From the NCBI GenBank assembly GCA_902651635.1, contig CACRSC010000118.1:326793-359970 (forward strand): a stretch of 33,178 nt of DNA, read 5' to 3'. The DNA is from Mastigamoeba balamuthi. Its lineage: Eukaryota > Evosea > Mastigamoebida > Mastigamoebidae. A program made the translations under genes and the position numbers. Shown piece by piece: positions 18,687 through 27,941 of this stretch (its first letter is position 1; each line of letters opens with the position of its first letter). The notes under the pieces are model-generated. The model was not told the DNA's origin. It was given only the letters and a program-made list of their open reading frames with translations, and searched no databases.

Positions 18687-21615
18687 TCAGGATTCAGGCC
18701 TTGTGTCTTTCATCACATCGTGGCTGGTGCTACCTCGGTCACCACTTCCGTATCCATGGACTGCCGACATCAGGCGAATGGCTTCCTGCACTTCGCCGCT
18801 GTCACGCAGCGGGCTCGCCACCTCCTGGACCTTCTTGGCCAGCCCCCACTCGCGCACTCGATCGTACAGTCCGGCGGCATCGCAGTCGGGCTTCAACAGA
18901 GGCACTCTAACCATCACCACAACGTTGCACAGCACCTCGAGGCCTATCGCTCGAGTCTCCCAGCTCTCTGCTTCGTCGGCGCAGACCATCGCCAGAGGGA
19001 CGACGTCCAGGGGCAGCCTGAGCCCTGCGGCACGCGCGCGTGACAGCAGCGTGGCCAGCAACGGACCGGTGCCAGCGCAGAGCTGGGGGCCGCGACAGCC
19101 ACCGATGAGCTTGGCGAGAGCCCCGAGAACTCCTGAGTCGAGCACCAGCGCAGCAAACTCGCCGGCCTGCGTAACCGCGCGGACGATGTCCACAAGCTGC
19201 CCGTGAGCTCGGCAGTTGGCGACGACGGACTCGGGCAGCGAGGCGATGGCCCCCAGTGTCCCGGAGTGCACGCCCCAGCCCGCGCCGACCAACGTGTCAC
19301 TGCGCGCTCCGTACAGGCGCGACAGAATGCCGACGACGTTGAGGGCGTCGCTGTCGCCGGCTGAGGCAGACCCCGCGGACTGCTGGCGTCCCGAGTCCGC
19401 CCGCAGCTTCGCGAGGCAGCACTCGACAGAGAGCCGCCACTGCAGGACGTGCAGCCTCGGCGACACGCGCGCCATGGCGGCCAGCACAGAGCGCGCGCAG
19501 GAGCCCACCCAACCGGACAGGCTGCCGCTGCGGATGCTCGCGGCGATGATGCCCGGAAGGCGCTCGGGCACAACGGGATTCTCCCAGAGCTCGTACATGC
19601 TCCGCAGCAGCATCAGCGCCCCTGTGGCCGACCGCGGGACCTCGCGGCTCCAGTCGACATGCTGCAGCCACGCAGTGCACGCCGCGACGCCCCCGGAGCA
19701 CTGCAGCGACAGCGTGTAGCCCTGGTCTGCGGCGGACTGCCTGAAGGCGATGGACAGCGCAGACTCGGCCATGTGCCCGATCTCCTCGTCTGCCGCCGCC
19801 AGCGCCCCGAACGGCGCCAGCGCGCTGACCATAGAGTCGATGTTATCCGGGTCGAAGGGGAGGTTGTACGGGCTGTCTGCCAGCGCTCGCACGATGTCCG
19901 CCTGCCCGCTGAGGCACGCCAGGAAGAGGCAGAGGTTCGCCCTTCTGGAGGCGTCCGAGTGCCCGAGGCAGAAGGGCTGCCGCGCCAGCGCGCGCACGGC
20001 GTCTGCCCTGCCTTCCTTGCACGTAGCAGCCAACGCGTCGGCCGTCCTGGCCTCCTCCTGGCCCAGCGAGTACGGCGGCCTCCCCAGCTCCTCGATGACG
20101 GCGACGTGGCCGCCTGTGCACGCCCTCGCGAGAGCTGCGGAGCTGTTGCCGTTGCAGCCGAGGCTGTATGGCGCCTGCGACAGCCTCCTGACGGCCCCCA
20201 CTTGCCCGCTTGCGGCAGCGAACTCGAGCAGCGTGTGGCCCACCGCCCGGATGTCGTCGAATGCGATCGAGTACGGGGGCTCTGCGAGTACGTCGAGCGC
20301 CTCGACGTTGCCGGCCGCGCACGCGTTCTGCAGCGCCAGGCACGAGCTCTCCACAGCCTCTGCGCGGCCCATGCTGTATGGGGGCTGCGCCAGCCTGCGC
20401 AACACCTCCTTGGACCCGACGAGGCACGCGGTGTGCAGAACCTGCGCGGTGGCCAACTCGTCGTCGCCGGGGACGCGCGAGCAGACGCTGTAGGGCTCAG
20501 CGGCGAGCACGTCGAGAACAGCCACGTTGACGCGGAGGCCCACCGCCGTCGTCAGGGCGTTGCAGGCGAGGGCCTCTGCGTGGCCCATAAGGAACGGGGG
20601 CTGCGAGAGGCGGGCGACGACTCCCGCGTGGCCGCTGACGCACGCGCAGCGCAGAGCAGAGAGGCCGCTGCTCAGCAGGTCCTCGCGGCAGACGTGGAGC
20701 GGGGGGCCTGCCAGGGCCTCGACGAGCTCAACGCTGCCCGAGGAGCACGCGTAGTCGAGCGCGCTTTTGCCGGTCTGTCTCTGTGAGATGCCCGCCAGTC
20801 AGACCTCGTCTTCCGATTCAATTGTTCGAATTTCGCGCCGAATCGAAACGCCACGGTAAAGAAAACGAGAGCGGGGAGATGGGCACCTGCTGCAGGAGGA
20901 GGTCCTCGCGGGTGAGAGAGTATGGTGGTGCCGTCAGCACCCTCACAGCATCCGCGTCCCCTGCGCTGCACGACGCGACGAGGGCGCCCACGAGCAGATC
21001 CCGCGGACCTCTGTGGGCGCAGAGGGGCTCGCACGACAGCTCTCTCGCCAGCATCGCTGCCCTCCCGCCGCTGCCGCTGCCCTGCTGGCTGCACGCCACC
21101 GCCACCGCGTACGCTGCAGAGCCAGCGAGCACCGCTGCGTGGATGCGGGACAGCGCAGCGAGGAGGCGGAGGCTCTCGGGGTGCCCGCAGGGCGCAGCAC
21201 AGACCGCGGAAAGGGCGGCGCACAGCCCACGCGGGTCCGCCAGCAGCGCGTCGCCGAGGCCCGGACAACGCCTCGCTAGCTCCTGCAGCGGCCTCGGCGT
21301 CGGCTGCCCCGCCAGCGTCGCAGCGAGTGCCGCGATCGGCGATGTCGTGGAGGGCACGGGGACCGCGGGCCACTTGTTCGTCGAGTGCGTGTGGGCTGTC
21401 GGGCCGACGGGAGGACTGTACGCCGAGACGATGCGGGGATGGAGCGTGGCGATGCGGAGGAAACAGGGCGAGCAGAGGGCGCTGGGCAGCGCCAGGGCCA
21501 GGCTGCTGAGGTCTTCTGTGGCACTAATGTAGGGCACGACGCAATGGCGCAGGGCCCAGGCGGTGCAGAGGGCAGAGGCTGTTTCGTGCTCCCTTTCCAC
21601 AGAGGTGCCCTGCAT
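18687..21615 (-). CDS. PPYSLG ankyrin-like repeat protein B (tandem paralogue)
   Basis: Minus-strand exons are 21615-20887 and 20780-18687 (stop TGA), 940 residues, with a 106-nt phase-0 intron. It aligns with protein A over its full length. The N-terminal helical region contains the same words ('SALCSPCFLRIATLHPRI', 'LAGQPTPRPLQELARRCPGL'). About ten repeats carry the PP[YF]S motif, for example 'LAQPPYSMGRAEA' and 'LGRPPYSLGQEEA'. A C-terminal ARM/HEAT-like domain follows ('DSGVLGALAKLIGG'). The exon 2 start 'RQTGKSALDYACSSG' matches 'AAGRRSALDCACSSG' of A codon for codon. B ends in a Gly/Ser/Asp-rich tail that A lacks. Head-to-tail arrangement and the shared upstream 13-mer show a direct duplication of gene plus promoter. 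The frame is intact throughout, so both copies are probably functional. Role unknown; scaffold inferred. Confidence 0.85.
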
Positions 21616-22189
21616 CTCGACGGTGTTTGCTCTGTCAAGGAGCTTATGTACTGGGTAGTACTGTCAGCAACACGCACCAGACGCCGAGTCATCACTGCAC
21701 ACCCGTGCCCCTTCGTTTTTCTGACCGGCAAAAACATACATACCCCCGAGGGAGGGGGTAAAATTGTGACGCAATTCGAATGTCTGTCGCTCCTCTTGTT
21801 TTCTCGAAAGGCTGCGGGGCTGAGGGCTTCCACAACGATCAAGCCTGGCAGAGAGCGTCCCGACAGCCACTCGTAATTGCACGTTGTGTTGAGTGTAAGG
21901 GCAGACGATGCCCATGTCCCTTGCCCTTTTTCCTGTGTGTTTCTACCGAGGGTATGTAAACTGTCTTCCGCTTGTCTTGTCTTGAGTTGGGTGTGGTTAC
22001 CCGGCGCTTGACGCCGATGCTGTCGTGACTGCGTGTGGGAGACGGAGTGGGCGCAACAATACCGTTACGACGCGGTAACACTTCACTGTGTCATAACAGC
22101 CCCGCGTACTTGGGCACCGAGGTAGAGGTAGAACAAGTGAGGTATCCGGGGTTTTTTTGCCCTCGCGCTGGCGCTGGGGGGAGGGGTGA
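21616..22189. other. Spacer between repeat gene B and the MBOAT gene
   Basis: About 570 bases with no supported gene. The near end carries the gene B promoter motif. Confidence 0.45.
21663..21675 (-). promoter_or_regulatory. Conserved 13-mer upstream of repeat gene B
   Basis: Identical to 18221-18233 and placed 48 nt upstream of the gene B start, against 43 nt in gene A. Confidence 0.5.
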
Positions 22190-23340
22190 CTACCAGGATA
22201 CGGTCTTGCACTCGACGGGGTGGTCGATGCACCAACTGAACGCGTACATGTTGAGCACCAGCGGGTAGCCGACGATGAACGCGAACCAGACGAACATGTT
22301 GCCGAAGGGCGTGTTGCGGAAGAACCTGTGGTTCATGCCGACCATCATGGCGACCTGGGCCAGCATGATGGGGCCCAGGATGGGGCGCATCGTGCGCAGC
22401 CCCACCATCAGCACGTACTCGTGCCACAGCGAGCTCACCGCGAACACGCACAGCATCGATACGAACGACGGGAACTTGGCGTCCTGAATCGCCTGGAAGT
22501 ACACGTGCCTGCTCGCGTCGTTTTGAGGTCAGTGGATAGCGCAAAGAGAAAAACAACAAGTGAAAAAACGAAGTCAAAACTAGTGAAAAACAGAACGGAA
22601 AACGTGGAGGACCTGCGCATCCAGTCGGAGACACAGCAGTTCCACTCGCGCCACCAGGTGGTCATGTCCTTGGCCTCCCACCACTCGCCGTAGAAGCGGC
22701 GGTCCTTGTAGCGGGCGATCTCGGCGACGAAGTTGAGCATCGCGTGGAAGATGCCGAAGAACATGGCCATCCACGAGATGAAGCCCGGCATCAGCGTGCG
22801 CAGCACCACGCCCACGGGGTCGTCGACGATGTTCTTCCACTCGGGCAGCATGGCCTCGGTCAGCGCGATGTACGCGATGCTCAGGGACACCACAAACTGC
22901 GCGAGGTGCAGCAGCACCTTCCACCAGTTCACCTGCGCAGGCCGTGCCGCCCACCCCCTCAGCAAAGCTGACAGTGTAGACCGCCGGTAGCAACGTCGCA
23001 AGCCTGGCCACAACAAACAGGGCCACAACAGAGCATTTGATGGGCGCCGAGCTTCGCTCCTCGTGGGGTCATAACTCAACACAGCAGAACGCTCGCTCGC
23101 TGGGAGGGAAATAGGGGAACGCACGGAGCGGCTGCGGGGGTACTCGAGGTAGAAGCAGAGGGTGGGGAAGCAGATGAAGCGGACAAAGTAGCCGATGCCC
23201 GTCAGCTGCACAAACTTCCTGCGCCGGCTGCTGTCGTCGGCGCAGTCCTCGGGCGACAGCTTCAGGCTCGACAGGTCGCCCACGTCCCTGTCCTGGTCCG
23301 TCTTGCGGTAGAGGTACTCGTAGACGTGCCTGTTGGCTGC
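22190..23340 (-). CDS. DGAT1/ACAT-type membrane-bound O-acyltransferase, 5' part missing
   Basis: Three exons are readable on the minus strand: about 23339-23125, 22932-22613 and 22508-22190 (stop TAG). They cover about 280 C-terminal residues of a protein that is normally near 450-550. The first opens behind an acceptor (GTGCAG) with 'ANRHVYEYLYRKTD', followed by 'FICFPTLCFYLEYPRS'. The second holds the family signature 'FYGEWWEAKDMTTWWREWN'. The third has 'SSLWHEYVLMVGLR' with the active-site His. The 22612-22509 intron join recreates 'DWMRRHVYF', exactly as in the family. These ER membrane enzymes transfer an acyl group from acyl-CoA to diacylglycerol or a sterol. The N-terminal half, with several membrane spans, should lie at 23341 upward, but nothing there reads as MBOAT, and beyond about 23640 the DNA becomes AT-rich. 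The gene is either broken by an insertion, mis-assembled, or has a very long intron. Confidence 0.86.
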
Positions 23341-23640
23341 ACGCCCTCGCCGTCAGGCCACCTGCTGGGTGTTGCTGGGGGAGCAAGGGCAAGGAGGGAG
23401 TGACGCTCCGTGCTGCTCCGGGAGGTGCCGCACTCCCTGCCAGGCGAGCCGTGCCTTGCCATGACTTGCTTGGGGCAGGAGAGGATGGAAGGGCTCGGCA
23501 CTGGTGCCTCGGACATAGCAGGTGGCCCTCGGTACGCGGTGCCTGTGCACTCGTGGGTGAGATGGTGAGAGATAGTGCCAGAGTGAGTCGAGTGGTCTTG
23601 GCATTGTGCCTAGTGCACAAGTGCGCCTGCAGATGAGGGG
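23341..23640. other. GC-rich stretch beside the truncated MBOAT gene, no coding seen
   Basis: Expected to hold upstream exons or the first intron of the acyltransferase. Neither strand gives membrane-span-rich or MBOAT-like sequence. It may be intron or 5' flank. Confidence 0.4.
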
Positions 23641-25500
23641 GTTCCACATACTGTGTGCTACCAGTGTTAATAACGCCAAGGAGGAATATCTGTATGTGAA
23701 AAATGTGCTGTTATTCACAAACACAAAAGGTAACAGAATACCATACTTGGAAGATCATTTGGCAATAAACGAGTGTGGATAGGAAGAATTTTTTTTGTCT
23801 TCTGAGATAACATTTTCGGTTCGAAAATAAAGATGGTCCGTTTTCGTTTTTCTATTGGCTGAAATAGCTGCATTTTCCTGTTAGTAACAATTTGATAGCA
23901 ACTAATATTCAATAATTAATTTCTCTGTTTGAGAATTCTCTTCATGACTTCTGTTTGATGGAGTTGCTGTATGCTTTGCATAAGAAGCCATTGTGTTCAA
24001 TACAATTTACTTGTTGAAAGAGTCTTTTTCTGCACAGTTAGATTTCATTCATAAAGGAAGCCACTGTAACATTGAATGAAATTACTGAGATAGAAGCTTC
24101 TATTTGCTTTTATTGCTTTTCTCGAAGGAAAATGCCTAATAGGAAAAAAGATTTATCACAATTTCCATCATATGACAATATAAATCTGGAGATCACAGAT
24201 AAAAATTGAAGAACTGCTCTGTAGTTCTATGCCTCAAAGGCAAAAAGGTCAGACAAAAGCACCTCCTTCTGATCAGGAGGTTGTGAAGGTAATAAACGAG
24301 GATAGGCATTCAGTGATGGTGATTATGTGGGTGTACCCTCAGTTTGACTCGAAAAGCATTGTCAATACCAGATGCAGAGAAGAAGTATACAGTCCTTCTT
24401 TTCTGATTAAATTCTGACAAGTTTTTCAGAGAGGGAAGTTGAGTCACCAAGAGATATGCATAGTAGTGATGCAACTGGGAAAAGGCTGTGCCCCAGCACT
24501 GAGGGCAGACTCGGTACTCAGAGTCAGGGGCAGGGGGGGTTCAATATCTGAAACAGTCATTCAGTTGCTGCTGCTGTCATTTGCTGAGTTGAGCTTGTTT
24601 CTGTGTGTGGAATTTCACTAGTGTTTATTTATGCAAATACCTACTGCTTCTTCCTGTGACCTGAAACATATTCGGATTTCAAATTCCGGTTCGCTGTCGA
24701 AAATGATATACCGATTGTCAGAATTGAGTCTCTCATCTCTATCAATCTCAGAAGAGACTCTTCAGCAAAGAAGAGCCCAGTGCCCAAGCAGCTGCACTTC
24801 ACTATTCCCCTGCCTGATGATATCAACCACGGGGAGTCAATGTCCCTCATTAAGCCAGAGCCACGGGGGTTGCTGCTGTGCCTCCTTCTCCTGATGGGAC
24901 AATACGGTGTTGAAACCTGAGGAAGAAGCTCACGTTAACGTATTTGCCTGAGCAAATAAATATTGATTTGATTCTACTAGTCATGTGTCAGTGAATGAAA
25001 TCACTTCTATTCCGCAAGTCCCGATGTGCTAGCAGGCACATGCCTGCTAGCACACTCTAGGCTCTGGGATTACCCACAGCCCCCTGAGCATCTGCATCAT
25101 GTGCCTGATTCTTGATCCATCATCAGAGTGAATGCAGGCCACTCATCTCTGAGGGGCACTTTGCCATCTGGAGAGAGTTTCTGGGTTCACTCCACATGAG
25201 TAAAGGAGGGCTTCTGAGACTATGCAAGCAAATCCTGAAATCTCCTTTTGTTACAGAAAGAAGAAATAGCATACTCTTTATTTCAAGATACAAAAATCAC
25301 AGGACAAACATCACAGAATGCAACACAGGAACAGTAGCTGCTCTGAGGAAGAAGAATAAGTTGTTATGAGAAACAGAGAGAATATGCAGTACAGTACTTA
25401 CTGTAGTATGTATGCCATGCCTACGTCAATCAGCCCATATGTGTAGCGCCTAGAAGGTTCGAGTGGGTGCTGTATAAGTCATTGATTTGTCTGTACGTCG
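23641..25500. other. AT-rich island without genes
   Basis: About 1.85 kb whose base composition differs sharply from the flanks: runs such as AGAATTTTTTTTG, AAAATAAAG and AATAATTAATTT replace the usual GC-rich DNA. No open frame exceeds about 87 codons and none has recognisable content. It contains a perfect 30-nt palindrome at 25025-25054. It could be an inserted element, a fast-evolving intergenic block, or an assembly join. Confidence 0.65.
25025..25054. repeat. Perfect 14-bp inverted repeat
   Basis: TGTGCTAGCAGGCA, a 2-nt spacer, then its exact reverse complement. A stable hairpin or cruciform inside the AT-rich island. Confidence 0.85.
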
Positions 25501-25544
25501 GGAAAACACATGCAAAGGATTGAACGAGTCACATTGACGAGAGC

Positions 25545-27377
25545 TCAAAAGTACTCCGGCAGGGTTGAGAAGAAGCGGCGGCAAGGGGTGACTGGCCCAA
25601 CCCACCTGACGTACTTGTCCCCTTCCTTCGTCTTGAAGGCGGCCTTGAGTCCCCGTGGCACGCACTCGATGCCGACGACCTGCGTGGTGGCCAGGTCCCT
25701 GACGCCCAGAGCGAGCTTTGCCAGGTCCCCTGCGACTGCCCTTCCCTCGCGCTCGAACAGCAGGGCCACCTGCATCTCGGGCCCCACCGCGAGCTCTCTG
25801 GCGTTGGAACTCTTCCAGGGGGGCATCACGTCGCTCTCACTGAACGGGACGGAGCGCGAGACCAGCAGGCACTGCAGCAGCACGTCGTGCCACACGTCCT
25901 CGGGCACGTCCTTGCCCGGCAGCGGCAGGTCCCCGCCCTTGCGAGCGATGGCGCGGGCAGCGAGCTCCTTCAGGGAGGCGGGGGCTGCGGGCCTCAGCAC
26001 CGCGGCCATCTCCGCCATCCCCGCCTGCAGGTTCTCGCGGTCACTGGGGCGGCGCTCCTCCTCCGCGGGCCTCGTGTCGAGGAGCTGGCTGAGGCCCTGG
26101 AGCGGGCAGTGGGTGCCCCGGGTGGTCCGCAGGGGCGACAGGCTGTTGCCCGCGTAGGGCACGTAGACGGCCACGCGCCAGCCGCCCATGCAGTCGGGCG
26201 CCGCGAAGGCGAACGAGGTGAGCAGGTCGTCCCAGTCGCCGGCGTCCTCGAAGGGGGCCACAGGCGTCCTGAGGGCCCCGCCGTCCAGCACCAGCGGGCG
26301 CACCCTGCGGGTCGCGGGGTTCTCGTGCGACCCGCGGCCGTTGTCCTCCTCGCCCGGCGTCCACCCCTCCTCCCCGATGGCGCAGAACGCCGTGATGGAC
26401 GGAGTGCCCTCCTCCTCCTCCTCCTCCTCCACCTCCTCCCCCTCGGACTCGCTGTAGCAGCGGCACTGGCCCTTCCAGCCGAGCTTCCGCAGGCGCTGCG
26501 CCAGGGCCTGGGCAGCCCGCGCGTAGCCCTCGTCGTCGCCCACGCCGTACGCGACGCACTCCCTCGGCAGGCGCCCGTAGCCCACCATCCGCCGCACGGC
26601 CTCGCAGTAGGCCAGCTCGTCCTCGGCGCTGCGACCCTCGCGCCTGTCGCCCTCGCCCTCGTCCTCGTCCTCTTCGTCTTCGCTCTCGTCCTCGTCGCCC
26701 TCGTCGCTCCTCAGGGGCGGCCGCCAGAGGGCAGCGGGGCCGGGGAGCCTGCGGCTGCTGCTGCTGCTGGGCAGCGCGCCCAGGGGCACGGGGAGGCGGC
26801 CGGGGCCCAGCGCGGGAGGCCTGAGGGAGCGCACGGCGACGACGCAGTCGCCTGCCCTGAGGGGCCGCCCGCCGCTCCTGCACTGCGCGTAGAGCTCCGC
26901 GCCCTCGGGCAGCCGCCCCCGCACAGCCTCCAGGCGCACCGCGTACGCCAGCGGCTCGTCGCCCCCGCGGCCCTCCTCGGCGTCCTCGGGGCCCTCGGGG
27001 CTGGCAGGGGGGCGGGTGCGGGGGCGCTTGGGGCCGCGGAGGAGGAGGCGCACAAGGGGCACCGCAGCGGCGGCGTCTGCGGGCACCCACAGCTCCGCGC
27101 GGGACCCCACCCAGAGGGCAGGCAGCCGCCAGCGCCCCAGCAGCTCCCCCTCGCATGCCGGGCAGAACAGGTCGTCGTCGCCTGCCGCGGTGGGCTCCGC
27201 AGACGCGGCTGCCGCTGCTGGAGGGGCGCCTGGGGAGGCAGCGGTGCCTGCGACGGCCACCGAGGAGAGCACTGTGGGCGAGCACACGCGCGACACGCGG
27301 AGCACGGCGGCGGGGCGGCACAGGGACAGCACCCCCTGGGGGTCCTCCCCCTCGCGCGGGCGTCCGGCGTGGCGCAT
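25545..27377 (-). CDS. Acidic protein with possible SOCS-box-like segment (unknown function)
   Basis: Single open frame of 610 residues on the minus strand, start ATG at 27377, stop TGA. The N-terminal 65 residues are Ala-rich, then 'DDDLFCPACEGELLGRW' shows a CxxC pair that could be part of a zinc ribbon. Two acidic tracts follow: one at about residues 225-250 ('DEDESEDEEDEDEGEG') and one at about 318-328, a run of Glu encoded by CTC repeats on the plus strand. Around residues 487-522 'SLKELAARAIARKGGDLPLPGKDV' followed by 'VWHDVL' resembles a SOCS box (helix, then LPLP, then helix), the element that recruits Elongin-B/C to cullin ubiquitin ligases. This is a motif-level guess. The last 90 residues form a mixed domain ending 'PCRRFFSTLPEYF'. 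No signal or membrane span. Length and even coding character support a real gene. Confidence 0.7.
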   Translation of the reverse strand: MRHAGRPREGEDPQGVLSLCRPAAVLRVSRVCSPTVLSSVAVAGTAASPGAPPAAAAASAEPTAAGDDDLFCPACEGELLGRWRLPALWVGSRAELWVPADAAAAVPLVRLLLRGPKRPRTRPPASPEGPEDAEEGRGGDEPLAYAVRLEAVRGRLPEGAELYAQCRSGGRPLRAGDCVVAVRSLRPPALGPGRLPVPLGALPSSSSSRRLPGPAALWRPPLRSDEGDEDESEDEEDEDEGEGDRREGRSAEDELAYCEAVRRMVGYGRLPRECVAYGVGDDEGYARAAQALAQRLRKLGWKGQCRCYSESEGEEVEEEEEEEGTPSITAFCAIGEEGWTPGEEDNGRGSHENPATRRVRPLVLDGGALRTPVAPFEDAGDWDDLLTSFAFAAPDCMGGWRVAVYVPYAGNSLSPLRTTRGTHCPLQGLSQLLDTRPAEEERRPSDRENLQAGMAEMAAVLRPAAPASLKELAARAIARKGGDLPLPGKDVPEDVWHDVLLQCLLVSRSVPFSESDVMPPWKSSNARELAVGPEMQVALLFEREGRAVAGDLAKLALGVRDLATTQVVGIECVPRGLKAAFKTKEGDKYVRWVGPVTPCRRFFSTLPEYF

Positions 27378-27941
27378 TGCGCGCGGGGCTCAGCGAGTGC
27401 GCGCTGCTGCTGCCCTCGCTGTATTTTAATTGTGTGCTGGAATCTATCCTGGAAGATACGCGCGGATCCTGGAACCTGCTCGCAAGTGCCCATCAGCAAA
27501 TTGCCGTCGTCTTTTTTCCGAGAAAATCATGTCAATTCGTTTGTTTCTTTGGAATCGGATTGCATAATATTGTGTTTTGTTAACAGTCGGATTTCACAGG
27601 AATCGGCCAATGCTGCCGAGCCACACAGAGAGCGCACGACAACGGCGAGCGCCTTCAGTACGCTGCATGATGGAAGTGGGTGGTTCCTGAAGAAAGGGGT
27701 CATTGGGCTGCGAGATGTGTTGTGGCACACAATCAATTGTTTGTTTCTCATCAAGTCTGACAGTCATAACCCGCGGTATGTCACTCTCACCCTTCGTCCC
27801 CTAAAGGTGTGCACGCAGACCGCACGCCAGCGAGTCTCTGCCACAGTGGCAGTTGCGTTGTTGTGTTCCCGTGGAGCGTGCAAGTGCGCATCTGCCGGGG
27901 GCTGCTCGTGGGTGGCAAATTGTACAATTGAAGTGGGCAGC
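27378..27941. other. Spacer between the acidic-protein gene and AK7
   Basis: About 560 bases: upstream region of the acidic-protein gene and 3' flank of AK7. No supported gene or structure. Confidence 0.45.

Noticed and set aside
19449-20786. 445-codon plus-strand open frame
   Set aside because: Antisense shadow of PPYSLG gene B. It repeats because the gene beneath it repeats.
23353-23724. 123-codon minus-strand frame as the missing N-terminus of the MBOAT gene
   Set aside because: It is His/Pro/Ser-rich without membrane spans, and it ends in a stop before the first recognised exon. It does not resemble the family's N-terminal half.
25445-25475. tRNA-like B-box (GGTTCGAGTG)
   Set aside because: The last bases do not fit the T-arm consensus and no matching acceptor, D- or anticodon stem was found around it.
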